Source: Anthoceros angustus
Lineage: Eukaryota > Streptophyta > Anthocerotopsida > Anthocerotales > Anthocerotaceae
Assembly (NCBI GenBank): GCA_010909165.1
Contig: MU008168.1
Location: 1,302,001 to 1,366,000 of the forward strand
Direction: 5' to 3'
Length of the DNA: 64,000 nucleotides
The translations under genes were made by a program, and so were the position numbers. Under the pieces are notes generated by a model, which was not told the origin of the DNA, did no database searches, and saw only the letters and a program-made list of their open reading frames with translations. Shown one piece after another: positions 35,390-46,700 of this stretch (positions within the stretch are counted from its first letter, which is position 1; every line of letters begins with the position of its first letter).

Positions 35390-36912
35390 ACCTATAGCAT
35401 CACCTCATGGAGGCAAAAAACCCACTGTCGGACCATCTCCAACAACCTCGTAGCACAATGGACTAAAAGGAAGGAAAAGCGCGGTTGAAGTGCCACTGGC
35501 ACTTGCACAAAGAAGGAACCCACATCCCAAGCAGCGTGGAAAAAATCACAACACACACGATGCAAATTAAATCGCCATTGTAGGTCCATACCCGAAGCCT
35601 TAAGCTTGAAGAAGGTGCACCCTCCCTCCCAACCACTCGCGCCTTCAGCAGAGCACGAACCAATCCAAGAACATCCGAGCACGCACCACACAAATGGCGG
35701 TTGAATGCAATATGGAGGATGCCTAAGCGCTTCTAAGCGGCGGACATTTGACATAAGAACCAGCATGGCATGAACAGGACCGCTCCCATCGACGTGCTCC
35801 TACAAAGACCACTTGCACCATGCCCTTTCGAACCAAACAAGGTTCTTAGAAGGCCACTAGGAAGAACATGAACCACCACATGTCGGGCCCATCAAACTAA
35901 ATTGAAGACCACAGTGCATCACACGAGAGGTGTCGAGGAAGTGGATTATATGCTTGACATATGAGTTGGGACCGATCGCATCCGCTTTGTGTCCTTGGTG
36001 TTTGAAGAAGGGATGCCACCTCCCAAAATTGCACTATGGTGGCCTTCACGATTCTGAGACAACGTCGCACCTTGTTCTCCTTCCACTCCCACACAAAGTG
36101 TTTGCTGCGACGCTCTGCCTCTCCACGACCATCCAACGCCTAATCGCTTTTGGTGACACCAATGTGCTTTGCGGTGTTGGAACCAAGTTAAACCGGTCAA
36201 TGTCGTTCGACAATATGAGGTTCCACAATGTATTCCGTGCTGCAAGTGATCGCCCACTTGTACATCTCTTAGATTCCAAGCCGTCCTCGGGTTACGCATT
36301 ACAGACAAACAAGCGTGCATCTTTGGCGTCGAGGGGAGGAGTCCAAAATCCAAGGAGAGGAGCACGATGAAACCACTCCAAAATCTCGCGTCGACATGGA
36401 CACGAAAACTTGTCTGTCATCTTCAAAACTCTTACGCCAATGCCTTGGCCACTTGCTTCCTTCCTTCGTCTGCACTCCTCACTTCCCAAGGTAGTTGCTG
36501 ACCCGTTGCATTACCGCACACACGTACTCTCGTGGAAGTTGAAGGAGGTGTTGGCACTTCCTCATTCCCTCTTCTCCAACAACTGGAGGTGGTTCTTGTG
36601 CCTCATCCTCATCCCTTGACTTGCCTCTCACGCGCCTCGTTTGTTGGCTGCCCAATATCGGCGCTCGCCGGTGACCGCATCTTGCTCCTTGCTACTTTGA
36701 AGTCCTTGTATACACCTTCCTCTCCGCTAGCACATTTCTTGTCCATGCACCTCCAACATTCAGCAGTCCGGGGAAAACTGCGCCCAACACGCAACAACCC
36801 CATCACCTAACCTAATTGACGTCAACCTCCGTTGACTTTCGCGGTGATAACATGCCGCTACACAGTGGCGCTTGACAACTTAGCCACTACCACGTTTTTG
36901 ACCACCAAAGCG
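35390..36912. other. Gypsy leader next to 5' LTR, no recognisable gene
   Basis: ORFs up to 146 codons occur on both strands in overlapping frames (35930-36370 on +, 36365-35946 on -) without a domain I recognise. The position next to the LTR (TGGTGGTCAAAAACG on the minus strand) might hold a primer-binding site, but I could not match it to a tRNA. Confidence 0.4.
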
Positions 36913-37295
36913 TGCATACACCCCAATCCTCGGCTCGTTGGGTTGAAATTTGATAGTCTAGGAATCATCTTTCATTCTTGTTTCTCGTGTACATATAGGT
37001 CCTGGCCTCGTTCATGCGAAGAACTCTTGGAGGTAACCGAATCGGGTTACTGTTTCGACCGTTCTACCTACGATTCCAATTTACGGGCATTTACCCATAT
37101 TTAACCGGCTATTTCCTAATTACTGGATAACGACCGGGGTTAGTCTGGGTTTGACCGTTTCTACCTGTTAGTAAGTCTGTTATTATACGGTCCGTTGCGT
37201 GCTACTGTTTGCGTCCCGTTAGGTTGCTAGCACCTGCGCCATAGCGAGACGAAGTTTGTGTGGGTACCCTATCTGACGAGTGAGCTGCTGTGACA
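36913..37295 (-). repeat. Gypsy 5' LTR, left arm
   Basis: 383 bp. It starts TGTCACAGCAGCTCACTC on the minus strand and ends ...GTGTATGCA. It is the direct repeat of 12102-12438 and is longer because several CAG-containing segments are kept. Confidence 0.88.
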
Positions 37296-37300
37296 TAATA
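37296..37300. repeat. Target-site duplication, gypsy left-arm copy (proximal side)
   Basis: TAATA on +, identical to 12097-12101, at the junction of gypsy 5' LTR and copia pol. Confidence 0.85.
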
Positions 37301-38268
37301 GCCTCGCGATAATTAGCAGGTACAAATTGATCAATAGCCGCAGATAAACAATATGCTAAATTAATTTTGGGGTCCCTCCAATTAGAAGGAGAATACCTCC
37401 GTATTGTAGCTGCATTTGTACGTTGAGTGCGTCTACCGGGCCTGGCGTCCGCATGATCCTGATCCTCGGTATGTGGTAGAAGTTGACCGCCTAATCCCGA
37501 ACCCGGGTTACCTCTGCCAGGATATCGTGAAGATGCGTCCACCTCCAAGATATCGGGCTGAGAGTCGAGGTCGGAGTCGGGGTCGCAAGGGTGAGCATGG
37601 TGTGCGCGATGTGGATCGCGATGGGAGCTGCTGCGTGCGCCTCGATCGTGCAGCGTCCATCTGGCTGGTCGTGATCGCCTGTCAGACGAGTGTGCACACC
37701 ATTGACTGATGGTTTCGGGCGCCTCGAAGCGCTGCACGGCAATGGCTGATGCACCCGATGGTGTGATGCGCTCAGGGCTCCTCCTGCCCTCGTATGATCC
37801 TCCTCGCCAGCCCTCCACTGCGGGTTGTAGGCGGCGAGGATGCACAGCATGTCTTGGGTGAGGCGATCTCCTCCTCGTCGAGGTCGCCAAGATTAAGAAT
37901 TTAGTGGGGAGGCGGGCTGCCCAGGCTGTGGTGTAGGCTGGACAGGTGGTGGTGCGCCCATGGGAATGTCGTCATCGCTGTCTGCAGGATCTTGAGGAAG
38001 ATTGGATGCTCCCACTGGCACTGAGCCTTGCATATCCTCTAGGAAGGTGACGTCCCGTGAGTGGGTGACCTTGTGAGTCTGTGGGTGCATGATTTTGAAG
38101 CCCTTGACACCAATGGTGAAGCCAATGAAGATGTGCTTCCGCGCGCGATCCTCTAACTTGGTTCTGGTTGCTTTAGGTACATGCGCATATACGGGGGAGC
38201 CGAATACTCTAAGGTTTGATAAATCCGGCTTGTGTCCTGTCCAAGCTTCGTAGGGGTCTGTGTGGCAA
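37301..38268 (-). pseudogene. Ty1/copia pol, integrase C-terminus to RT start (left arm)
   Basis: The minus strand reads the integrase C-terminal landmarks FGSPVYAHVPKATRTKLEDR and KHIFIGF, then THKVTHSRDVTFLEDMQGSV, a Pro-rich linker, and INLAYCLSAAIDQFVPANYR just before the gypsy insertion. It is the same element as 10557-12096: removing the gypsy copy and one target duplication puts the two parts next to each other in the normal copia order. Upstream it ends abruptly at the fold-back point. Confidence 0.88.
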
Positions 38269-38384
38269 AGCTATTGCTAAGACACATTATGGGCCCGACC
38301 ATGCTAATCCATGCCCGCCCAAGACTTACTGCCGAAGCAATGGCACATGCTTATCTTATTAACAGTCCATATGTGCCTTGCCTA
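38263..38384. other. Fold-back axis, ~120 bp single-copy spacer of copia integrase
   Basis: The last matched bases are near 38262 (left; …GGGGTC on +) and 38385 (right; GACCCC…). Between them lies copia integrase sequence in + orientation only (reading TMLIHAR, AEAMAHAYLINSP), continuous with the right arm. The inverted copy therefore starts inside the integrase coding region. Confidence 0.85.
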
Positions 38385-39324
38385 GACCCCTCTACGAAGC
38401 TTGGAGCGGAGACATGGCGGATTTATCAAACCTTAGAGTATTCGGCTCCCGTATATGCGCATGTACCTAAGCAACCAAGTTAGAGGATCGCTGGAAGCAC
38501 ATCTTCATTGGCTTCACCATTGGTGTCAAGGCTTCAAAATCATGCACCCATGACTCACAAGGTCACCCACTCACGGACGCCACCTTCCTAGAGGATATGC
38601 AAGGCTCAGTGCCAGTGGGAGCATCCAATCTTCCTCAAGATCCTGCAGACAGCGATGACGACATTCCCATGGGCGCACCACCACCTGTCCAGCCTACACC
38701 ACAGCCTGGGCAGCCCGCTCCTCTCCCACAGATTCAGCCAGCCTTAATCTTCGGCGACCTCGACGAGGAGGAGATCGCCTTCTCACCCGGCATGCAGCCT
38801 GCATCCTCCAGCCCGCCACAACCCTGCAGGGAGGAGACTGGCGAGGAGGATCATAGCGAGGGCCAGGAGGAGCCCCAGCCGGAGCGCATCACCGCCCATC
38901 GGTGCATCAGGCGCCAGCCGCCTATGACCGGCATGTCGAGGCCTTGTCAAGTGGTCACAATGCACCGGCCAGTCTGGCGCCGCGCACCAGCCAGATGGAC
39001 GGGCACGCAGAGGGCGCCACGCAGCTCCATCGCGATCCACATCGCGCACACCATGCACACTGCGACCCCGACTCAACTCGACTCTCACCGATATCTTGGA
39101 GGTGGACGATCTTCACGATATCCTGGCGGTAAAACCGGGTTCGGATTAGGCGGTCAACTTCTACCACAGGATCGGGATCATGCGGACGCCGGGCAGTGAC
39201 GCCTCAGCGCCTACATGCAGCCTGTCGGAGTATTCTCCTTCTAATTGAGGGACCCCAAAATTAATTTAGCATATTGTTTATCCGCGGCTATTGATCAATT
39301 TGTACACGCTAATTATCGCGAGGC
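38270..39324 (+). pseudogene. Ty1/copia pol, integrase to RT start (right arm)
   Basis: Plus-strand counterpart of 38268-37301, extended ~115 bp further 5'. TMLIHAR and EAMAHAYLINSP are integrase core-end landmarks. PVYAHVP, the DMQGSVPVGASNLPQDPADS stretch and the region before the gypsy LTR follow. Small deletions break the frame relative to the left arm. Confidence 0.88.
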
Positions 39325-39329
39325 TATTA
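39325..39329. repeat. Target-site duplication, gypsy right-arm copy
   Basis: TATTA directly before the LTR start TGTCACGACTC. It is the same site and sequence as in the left arm, so both copies descend from one insertion. Confidence 0.82.
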
Positions 39330-39695
39330 TGTCACGACTCACTCGTCGGATAGGGTACCCACACAAACTTCGTCCTCGCTATGGCGCGGTGCTAGCAACC
39401 TAACGGACGCAAACAAAGAGTAACGCAACGGACCGTATAATAATGACTTACTAACGGTAGAACGGTCAAACCGCACTAACCCCATTATCCAAGAATTAGG
39501 AAATAGCCGGTTAAATATGGGTAAATGCGTGAATTGGAATCGAGGTAGAACGGTCGAAACAAAGAAGCGATTCTACTCCAAGAGTTCTTCGCATGAACGA
39601 GGCCGGGACCTATATGTACACGGAAACAAGAATGAAGATGTTCATTCCAGACTATCATTTCACCGCACGAGCTTCCCGAGGATTGGGGTGTATAC
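39330..39695 (+). repeat. Gypsy 5' LTR, right arm
   Basis: Starts TGTCACGACTCACTCG and ends near GGGTGTATAC. It aligns with 37295-36913 but has lost several CAG-containing bits (for example AACAGGTAG is AACGGTAG here). The 3' boundary is accurate to about 10 bp. Confidence 0.83.
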
Positions 39696-41289
39696 TGGTG
39701 GTCAAAAACGTGGTAGTGGCTAAGTTGTCAAGCGGCCACCAGTGGCATGTTATCATCCGGAAAGTCCCGAGGTTGACGTTTGAATTAGGTTTAGGTGATG
39801 GGGTTTGTTGGTTGCAGTGTTGGGCGCAAGTTTTTCCATACGGATCACGGGTGGAGATGCATGTGATGTGCTAGCGGAGAGGAAGGTGTATACAAGGACT
39901 TCAAAGTAGCAAGGAGCAAGATCACCGGCCACGGCGCCGATATTGGGCAGCCAACAAACGAGGGCGGCGTGAGAGGCAAGTCAGAAGGGATGAGGCACAA
40001 GAACCACCTCCAGTTGTTGGAGAAGAGGGAATGAGGAAGTGCCAACACCTCCTTCAACTTCCACACGAGAGAGTACGTGTGTGGCGGTAATGCAACGGTC
40101 AGAGTAACTACCTTGGGAAGTGAGGAGTGCAGATAAGGAAGCGAAGTGGCCAAGGCATTGGCGTAAGAGTTTTGAAGATGATGACAAGTTTTCGTGTCCA
40201 TGTCGACGCGAGATTTTGGAGTGGTTTCATCGTGCTCTCCTTCGTGATTTTCGGACTCCTCCTCCTCGACGCCAAAGATGCAGCTTGTTTGTCACAATGC
40301 GTAACCCGAGGACGGCTTATGGAATCTAAGAGATGTACAAGTGGGCGATCACTTGCAGCACGAATACATTGTGGAACCTCATTGTCGACATTGACCGGTT
40401 TAACTTGGTTCCAACACCGCAAAGCACATTGGTGTCACCAAAGCGATTAGTGCTGGATGGTCGTGGAGAGGCAGTGCTCAGCAAACACTGTGTGTGGGAG
40501 TGGAAGGAGAACAAGGTGACGTTGTCTCCAGAATCGTGAAGGCCACCATAGTGCAATTTTGGGAGGTGGCATCTCGCCTTCTTCAAACACCAAGGACACA
40601 AAGCGGATGCGCATCGGTCCCAACTCATATGTCAAGCATATAATCCACTTCCTCGACACCTCTCGTGATGCACTCGTGGTCTTCAATTTAGTTTGACGGG
40701 CCCCATATGGTGGTTCATGTTCTTCCTAGTGCCTTCTAAGAACCTTGTTTGGTTCGAAAGGGCATGCCGGTGCAAGTGGTCTTTGTAGGAGCACGTCCGA
40801 TGGGAGCTGTTCATGCCATGCTAGTTCTTATGTCAAATGTCCGCTTAGAAGCGCTTAGGCATCCTCCATATTGCATTCAACCGCCATTTGTGTGGTGCGT
40901 CTCGGATGTTCTTGCGATTGGTTCGTGCTGCTCGCAAGGCGCGAGTGGTTACACCGGAGGGAGGGTGCACCTTCTTCAAGCTTAAGGCTTCGGTATGGAC
41001 CTACAATGGCGATTTAATTTGCATCGTGTGTGTTGTGATTTTTTCCACGTTGCTTGGGATGTGGGTTCCTTCTTTGTGCAAGTCTGCAGTTGAAGTGCCC
41101 GTGGCACTTCAACCGGCTTTTCCTTCCTTTTAGTCCATTGTGCTACGAGGTTGTTGGAGATGGTCCGACCAGTGGGTTTTGCCTCCATGAGGTGATGCTA
41201 TAGGTTGGAGGCGATATTAGGGAATCCGCATGGTAATGGTGGAGAACCTGGTACGCTTGGCCAGTGTGGTGTTTGGGATGTGGGCATGT

Positions 41290-41690
41290 GGTAGCCGTGC
41301 TAGAGTCGTGGTGATGTTGTTTGCGGGTGGCGGCGCGGTGGACGAGCCGTGGATGCGTGGTGGCCGATTGTGGTGGTCGCCACGAATGTGGTCGAGCCCT
41401 GGATATTGGAGGGCTCCGGATGTTGTGGTCAACCTCCCACGTGTTCGGCTCTGATGTGGTGGTCGGGCCCGGATGCCGTGGTCGCGATTCGATGTGGTGG
41501 CCGGGCCCGGATGTGGTGGTGGAGCTCCGAGGTGTAACGCATTGAGTGGTGGGAGAGCCTGAGGTGGCAGGGCTTGAGGTGGTGGCAAGGATCCCGAGGT
41601 GGTGGTGGCAGGAGGTGGTGGCAGGGCTCCGGGAGGTGGTGGCGGGCCGCTTTGTGGCCGATGTTGTGGTGATGTAGTGACGCTGGTGAG
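41290..41690. repeat. Short GGTGGTGG/CGGGCTCCGG tandem repeats (right arm)
   Basis: Mirror of 34920-35290. Irregular units around ATGTGGTGGTCGGGCCCGG, low complexity in all frames. Confidence 0.8.
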
Positions 41691-41789
41691 CAATGTAGCC
41701 ACCGTGATAGTGTCGTCCCCTGGTCATGAGGACATCGAGGTGGTCTGGTGTTCTGGCGTGGTATGTGGTGTTATGGTAGGTAGGTGGCT

Positions 41790-43704
41790 TGGTGTCCACG
41801 GAGACGCTTGTATGCTATGAGTGTGGAAATGTGTGCACTGCTGGTGGCACATTCTCGCGCACACGTGGTTATTGCTCAAAGCCGCTAGTAATTTGTGTGA
41901 TGGCGTGTCTCAATCCTGATGGCCTATCCTCGGTGTTGCAGACGGAGTTCTACTTGCGGTTTTGCGCGAGCACCCAGAGATTCAAGTAGGGCCAGATTTT
42001 GAAAATCAAACCGTATTACAAAGCTTGCAAGAACGCAACGCTCACGGTACCATGTAGAAATGGCCTTCCTCAAGGACGCTTTTAATGCTTTGCGTGGTGG
42101 GCTTTCAAGAGTGCATCCTCGTGGACAATGCCATTGCACTGTGACATTGTGTTCCTCACTCAGAGAAGAGTCTCCTCTTCATTGCAATGCACCAAGACTG
42201 TTGTCTGTAAGGTTGCTTCAAACAAATTTTGTGCGAGAAAGAGTGTGATGGCACAAGCTTGCATGTCTTGAGTGTGCCCGTTGTGGCGTGAGGAAGGTGC
42301 GATTCTGTCCTGGTGAGACATCAAAGGAGGTGCACCCCGACTCCATTTTGAAGTGGCGACGCTTTCAATATCAAGTGGTTGGTAGAGATAGTGAGGGGCA
42401 GGACAAGAAGCGCATAAAGCTAGTTTTCATGGAGACTCATCCAGCGGAGTTTGTGTCATACTTCTCCAAAAAGATGAGGGAGTTCATCCTCCACGATTAT
42501 GTGCGGCTTTGGAATTTAGGCAATGCTTAGAGTGGTTCCCATCGGATGTCGTTGTCTCGATTATGGACTTGATCAAAACTATGCTTTTGGTGTTCGTAAT
42601 CTAAATACGCTAATCGCGAATGATCAAGTATCCATTTTGGTGCTGGTCTTTTACGTGAAATGGGCCCATTGACCCCAAGACCCGCAACGTTGAGAAGTAT
42701 TATCATTTTACATCGATGACTTGGTTCACGATCGTTGTTCTCCAACATTGCGTTATGAAGCATTGGCAATGGATGGCGACTGGTTTTCAGCCACGAGAAC
42801 ATTGGTGTTGGTCGGATGGGGCTGCAAGCCGCCAAGGCATGTCGGCCTTCATATTTCATTGCAAGATACCCCATCTCACCGGCGGGTGTCGGATGTTGTG
42901 GTCGATTTCGAGTGGCCATGGGAAGGGTGAACATGACGCAGGAGCTATTACGAAAAGAGCGTATGCGCAGAATCATCCCCAACGGCACCTGTGCTTCAAT
43001 CAGCGGATGTCGTGGCCTACCTTACAAGTCATATTTCGTGGGGCCTCTTCTTCTTACACAAGTGGACACCATGCATCGAGCCTGCTCATAGAGAAATCAA
43101 GAGGAATAAGTTTGGCGACCTATACTGGTCCAAAAAATGCACAAGATCTATGGGTTTAGCTTGACAGATCCGACTAAGTCGAAAATGCGAGCCTTGCTTG
43201 TTTTGCGTGGAGTGCTGGAAGTGATTCGAATGCGAAACGGTGCCTCATCTGAGGTATTGGAAAGCCTTCACTTTGAGGCCACATGGCCAAATCCTGAAAT
43301 AACTCGTGCCGGGCAAGGTGCCTCCGAACATGCCTAATGGTGCTCCTCTAGCCTCGGATGTGCGGAGGGACCAATGGTCCCGATGTTATCTGGACAATGA
43401 GAGTGAAGATATCTCGACATGGCGACCTCGAAGTAGGAGACAACTTCCTCGCAGACCACGGATGAGGACAACATTTTATGTCCTCGATGCACGGAGGCAA
43501 AGCATACTCTTCGCACCCAAGATCGTGTCCTTGGAGTATGAAGACGTTTCAGGGAGAGGTCGTCGTTGGAATGTATTACACTATTCAAGATGCAGGCGCT
43601 TGTATGCCTTTTATTCGGACCATTTTGCATCCTCGCATGGAATGCGTGCGATGTGCAAATTTGAGATGACCATAAGAGGTGAGGGGGGTGTGTACTTTGC
43701 TTAG
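41790..43704 (+). pseudogene. Transposase-like gene (WSDG / GHGKGEHD family), right-arm copy
   Basis: Plus-strand pieces in order: PDGLSSVLQTEFYL (41.9 kb); FQYQVVGRDSEGQDKKRIKL with ETHPAEFVSYFSKKMREFIL (42288-42530); HWCWSDGAAS, then HLTGGCRMLW and SGHGKGEHDAGAITKR (42716-43159, D34 and H68-D74 of that frame); and a C-terminal region with VLEVIRM and MCKFEMTI (43137-43704). Acidic Asp and the GHGKGEHD box are the strongest landmarks. By my recollection the same layout occurs in long moss and fern repeat proteins of unproven mechanism. Frameshifts near 42.53-42.7 and 43.1-43.3 kb prevent one continuous frame. Confidence 0.7.
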
Positions 43705-46700
43705 AGGGTGACGACTCCATCGGGTGACTACTGTAGCGTAAAATGAATTAAGCGGGCATCCGATGGAAACATAGGCAAATGCCAAAAACAATTGTACTCA
43801 TGAGTCAGAATCACAATTGCTTCATTCAATACATCTCGCCAAGCACTTCCGGTGCATTCAATAATGATTCTTAATTCCTCCAAGTTCCTGATCGTGGACA
43901 CGTGATGCTGGCATGGCCGCCTCCTTTTCGCCAGGGGAATAAGAGCCGAGCCATATGACTGTGGCCACTTGACCCCCGGGTGCAATGGTTGTGTACAAAA
44001 CAAAGGTAATATGACACCAATTCATTCCCACTCTCGCCTTCACCCGCGCCGATCATCTTCTCGCTAAGTCCGCATCAGAGCAACATGGGGTCGTGCTCGC
44101 CGAGTGCCTTCCGACTGGTTGCTACCGCCGTCAAGAGGCACGCGCAGTGCCGGCACCTCGGGCCGTGGAAGCAAGAGGATCGATGCAAGCCATGGCGGCG
44201 GCTTTTGCAGTGGAGTACCGCAGCGCCACCGCCGGCAACAAAGGCGAAGTGATGGGCCGAGACGCCGCCGCCACGCCGTATGGTCGGGAAGAACGGCGGG
44301 AGCCGAATCTGCAGATCCGAGGTGGACAATAATATGGTGCAAGAGGGCGAGGATGACGATGGTGGAAGCGTTGTGGATGCCTAATCCATCCTAGCACAGT
44401 AGGAAGGAACTTCGCAGCCGGCCTTACATGTTCCGTTGTTCATAGGCTAGCGCATACTTCCCTTGGTTAGCAGTTTGTGTTGTTCACCACCCGGTGTGGT
44501 GATGGGCAGATTGTGCTTGAGCCCTTCCAGTTTTTTCACTCTTCACTGTACCATCAGTTTGTGCCATTTGTGGGTGGAGGATGCTAGGTTGGCATGCTGT
44601 GTTGGACCCAATTGTCATGCGCGAACGCAATTTGAAGGGCACCTGCTCATTCTAAGTCCGATACATTGAACCATTCAAGACATAGGGGGTTAGCACTTGT
44701 GCCCTCACAAAATGGAGCATTTCGTCACAAGGCGATACCCATTGATACAACATGGGATCCAGACTCAAAGTGTTTATCCCCGACTCACACCGCATTTGTC
44801 CAAAAAATGTCCGGTCACATGGCCTCGAACACTCACAACCAGCCGACAAATTCACAGACCCTCACATGATCCACACAACAAACACATTCAATCACACACG
44901 GTCAACTTTTCGCCGCATGACCTTTGCCAACCACTCTATGTACTTCCTCTCATGTGGTGGAGCCAGACTGTTCTTTCATTTTGCTTCTCCATTGGCCACA
45001 TCAAAAACTTAGTCGCCAAAGACCAGTCCTCCTCAGATCACAGGCCACAGAGTCCAAAGTGTACATACCAATGTCGGGAACTTGCTCATAGTAGAAGGCT
45101 TTCACAACAATAGTGCTCGCTCAAACTCCTCCCTCCCCAATTAGTATCCTTGAAGGTCGGCCAAGTTCTGACAGTTCCATACATTTCAAGAGATAAAGTC
45201 CACTTCTCGGATTTCCCTTCGGAGCCAACACCATGAAATTTGTACCTGTAGTCACGGTCATCGAACCATAGCCCATACCTTCAGGTCGTTGAGGCTCTTC
45301 ATCAGGCTGGTTACGTCTGGCACGAGTGTTCCTCCCTCCACGCCCAGCCCCTCTCCGCTTCAATGGGCCAGCCCGACCACGATTGTTTCCTCCACGGCGG
45401 CCACTACCACGTGAAGGGTGCGAACTTCCCACTGCATTTGTGCTCTCATCCTGCTCTACAAGAGCAAGAACTAAACCCGCAACCCGTCATCCACCTCTTG
45501 AGCATGCGGTGGCATCTTCATCCTTGTCGCCGCGGAGCTTCGTGCATGCTCGTGTCATTGTCCACTTGATCGCCTCGCATTGGCCCCTCAGCCTTTGAGA
45601 AGAGATGTCTCCATGCGCGTGGAGATCACAACCGACCATCACCAACCTTTTCACTCTTGTCCACACCATCACCATCAAGCATAGCCACATGGTCACCAAA
45701 GGATGTAGCTACAATTAATGTGCTTCAAACCACTAGCAGTGAACATCACCGCAGCTATAACCTCTTGGGCACTGTGAATGACAACAAGATGCTGACCATC
45801 GCCCCGCCAATTCAATCTCATCACCCTCCAGCTCCATCGCGTTTTCATCGGTGCCGAACCACCGGTCACCAATGTGACAGCACCATCGACCAGCATATCA
45901 CTAGACCCTACAAAATTATCGCCAAAACTCTTCCGAACCATCTTCGTGGAGCAAAGTCTGACCAACAATGGCATCCACATCCTTCAGCACTCCCTCGCTA
46001 ACAGCAATTTCCACAGAGTGCTAGGTGCAGCCTGTAGGGGCACCTGAACAAAAGCCACTGTAGGGACTAAGGGCCACACCCCGTCCATGTTCCCTTCAAG
46101 CCCGCCCGTTCCCAAAACGCAGCCTTGAGCCTGTACAGCAAGGGCCACCACCTCTGAGTCCATCTTTGGAGGATTGGATTGGCTACCTACCGGTGGACAC
46201 GATAATTGGCCCGGATTGCGTCGCAAGTGGGCTTGTTCAGCGTGGTACATATTCGTGCATGTCCCATGGACGCACCTCAGATTAGCTTTTCTGGTGGAGC
46301 CCTAGGCGGCCGGTGTCAAGTGTTTTAAAGAGGCTACTACAAAGATGCAGAAGTTTGTGGACATGGGGGACAACTCATGTTCCCCGCACAAGCAAAGACC
46401 ATTCAAAAATGAGAAGAATGATACAAATATGGCTGTGAAATTCTCAATTGGCGATAGCAATGTGCAAGTGCGCCAAACCGTGATTCTAAGTACTTCTTGC
46501 TCTGAGGTGTTGCTAGCCAGTTGTTTGAGCTTATCGGAGCGCCACCTTCTGCCCATCTATGATGCAGTGTTGCGGGATCGCGAATAATCTCCAAATACTC
46601 TGCTTCCCACTGTGCTCGCTGGTCATCCTCCCACGATGTGCTGTCCTCAACACCTTGGCCAGAACGTTTTTGAAATCTCGTGTTGCACCAGGCGGGCAGA

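Larger units (their letters stand above)
12102..37295 (-). mobile_element. Ty3/gypsy element, left-arm copy, with nested insertions (25.2 kb)
   Basis: Direct terminal repeats at 12102-12438 and 36913-37295 have TG...CA ends and are flanked by an identical 5-bp duplication inside copia pol. Reading on the minus strand the order is 5' LTR, a long leader filled with other transposons, gag, protease, RT, RNase H, integrase, PPT (GGGGAGAA) and 3' LTR. Integrase after RNase H is the Ty3/gypsy order. The great length is explained by the nested elements listed separately. All coding parts are frameshifted. Confidence 0.9.
12102..38262. repeat. Left arm of giant inverted repeat
   Basis: Every landmark from here to the axis recurs reverse-complemented at 38385-64000. 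The coordinate sum of matched anchors is nearly constant: about 76.6 kb from the axis to ~25.8/50.8 kb, then about 76.8 kb, then about 78.1 kb after a private right-arm duplication. Examples are 37240/39385 (LTR), 33435/43155 (transposase), 27338/49298 and 14131/64000 (RNase H). The left arm probably continues below 12102 into copia and possibly beyond, where its partner lies outside the window. Confidence 0.93.

Noticed and set aside
34857-35397. Pro/His-rich ORFs up to 173 codons on + and Gly/Trp-rich ORFs on -
   Set aside because: They are translations of CACCAC/GGAGCCCG tandem repeats in every frame.
27010-36880. Possible terminal inverted repeat pair with GTG(A/G)CTAAGT near 27.04 and 36.88 kb enclosing the transposase-like gene
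   Set aside because: Only about ten bases match convincingly and no target duplication was found, so the element borders remain unknown.
36895-36912. Primer-binding site next to the gypsy 5' LTR (TGGTGGTCAAAAACG)
   Set aside because: It starts with TGG but I could not match it to a tRNA 3' end from memory, and the LTR end is not exact.
12102-37295. Ogre-like giant gypsy lineage because of the 25 kb length
   Set aside because: The length is explained by nested transposons; no extra upstream ORF typical of that lineage was recognised.
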